Source: Pseudomonas sp. Tri1 (lineage in GTDB: Bacteria; Pseudomonadota; Gammaproteobacteria; Pseudomonadales; Pseudomonadaceae). From it: 64,000 nt of DNA. Both the position numbers and the translations under genes were made by a program. The notes beneath the pieces are model-generated. The model was given only the letters and a program-made list of their open reading frames with translations, was not told where the DNA came from and did not search any database. The stretch covers positions 6,612,501 to 6,676,500 of the forward strand of contig NZ_CP072913.1 in the NCBI RefSeq assembly GCF_017968885.1, read 5' to 3'. This document shows positions 63,824 through 64,000 of this stretch, in pieces. The number at the start of each line of letters is the position of its first letter. The first letter of the stretch is position 1.

Positions 63824-64000
63824 GTGAGTAAAGAACAAGAAGTTAAAAAAGTTATATCCGACATGCGCTCCTCATACAACTTTGCTCATGCACTAATCCA
63901 AAGAAATAAAATTGATTTAAGCGATCAATACAAAAAAATCAATTATATATATTATCGCATGTTCTGCAGCCATCTTGAGTCGTTTGAAATTTTGATTAAA
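63824..64000 (+). CDS. AT-rich accessory gene, truncated by window end
   Basis: A GTG start at 63824 with AGGGAG upstream opens a frame of 59 codons that runs off the window. It is Lys-, Ile- and Tyr-rich (SKEQEVKKVISDMRSSYNFA; DQYKKINYIYYRMFC), mostly helical, and about one third GC, unlike the rest of the window. I do not recognise it. It is probably horizontally acquired and belongs to an accessory island beyond the window. Confidence 0.6.
   Translation, partial: MSKEQEVKKVISDMRSSYNFAHALIQRNKIDLSDQYKKINYIYYRMFCSHLESFEILIK

Noticed and set aside
63436..64000. Call of a Tn7-like transposon end
   Set aside because: No terminal TGT placed correctly before the first repeat, no transposase in the window and no glmS nearby; kept only as a hypothesis.
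1..64000. tRNA and rRNA genes
   Set aside because: No cloverleaf with a CCA end or rRNA-like stretch was recognised in any intergenic space.

Overview
The window is a stretch of Pseudomonas chromosome, most likely from the P. fluorescens group. Codon use is GC-rich throughout. The intergenic spaces carry the Pseudomonas-type REP palindrome (core GCGAGC..GCTCGC, flanked by GTGGGA/TCCCAC), mostly as inverted pairs. Several blocks keep a gene order I recall from P. aeruginosa: pycA-pycB with a divergent LysR gene; a GGDEF-EAL gene beside uvrD; a Kef-type antiporter, thioesterase, pdxY and a DUF3301 gene; and nrtR, nadD-like, pncA-like, pncB, nadE. Three 16-bp sequences at or within one base of the Pseudomonas parS consensus lie between 34.0 and 44.0 kb, so the window is probably in the origin-proximal part of the chromosome.

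Layout. 0-2 kb: a PaiB-type regulator and two GNAT acetyltransferases. 2-7.3 kb: one 1783-residue protein of the dermonecrotic-toxin type with an OTU-like cysteine protease signature, in which a His-Tyr motif precedes the DGDC motif (permuted order). 7.5-10.2 kb: a homocysteine S-methyltransferase divergent from an amino-acid-type ABC binding protein and permease. 10.4-12.7 kb: an autotransporter. 12.8-18.3 kb: two-subunit pyruvate carboxylase, its LysR regulator, and a HexR-like RpiR regulator with a palindromic operator. 18.8-30.2 kb: an orphan small gene, a cyclic-di-GMP protein, uvrD, a Tim44-domain protein, a SUKH protein, an antiporter, a thioesterase, pdxY and DUF3301.

30.2-37.4 kb is a zinc-starvation cluster: two COG0523 GTPases, DUF1826, two small secreted proteins, FolE2 and a three-gene metal ABC importer, with two perfect Zur boxes. 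After cls and cfa, 41.0-47.0 kb holds a tightly overlapping four-gene operon: three SPFH/HflK-HflC-like membrane proteins, one with a His-rich tail, and a P1B-type metal ATPase. A weak Zur-like box precedes it. The third SPFH gene carries a one-base frameshift at a T5 run.

47.2-59.2 kb: lpd, a pair of envelope proteins of unknown function, a GST, a LysR regulator, an LTA-synthase-like protein, nudK and a chemoreceptor. 59.2-63.4 kb is an NAD salvage block (nadE, pncB, pncA-like / nadD-like, nrtR) whose divergent promoter region carries two 17-bp palindromes that fit NrtR operators. From about 63.4 kb three copies of a 15-bp direct repeat lead into AT-rich DNA with a gene truncated by the window edge, which looks like the start of an accessory region.

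Two items seem most likely to be underdescribed: the SPFH plus P-type ATPase operon with probable zinc control, and the giant toxin-like protein with a permuted OTU signature.
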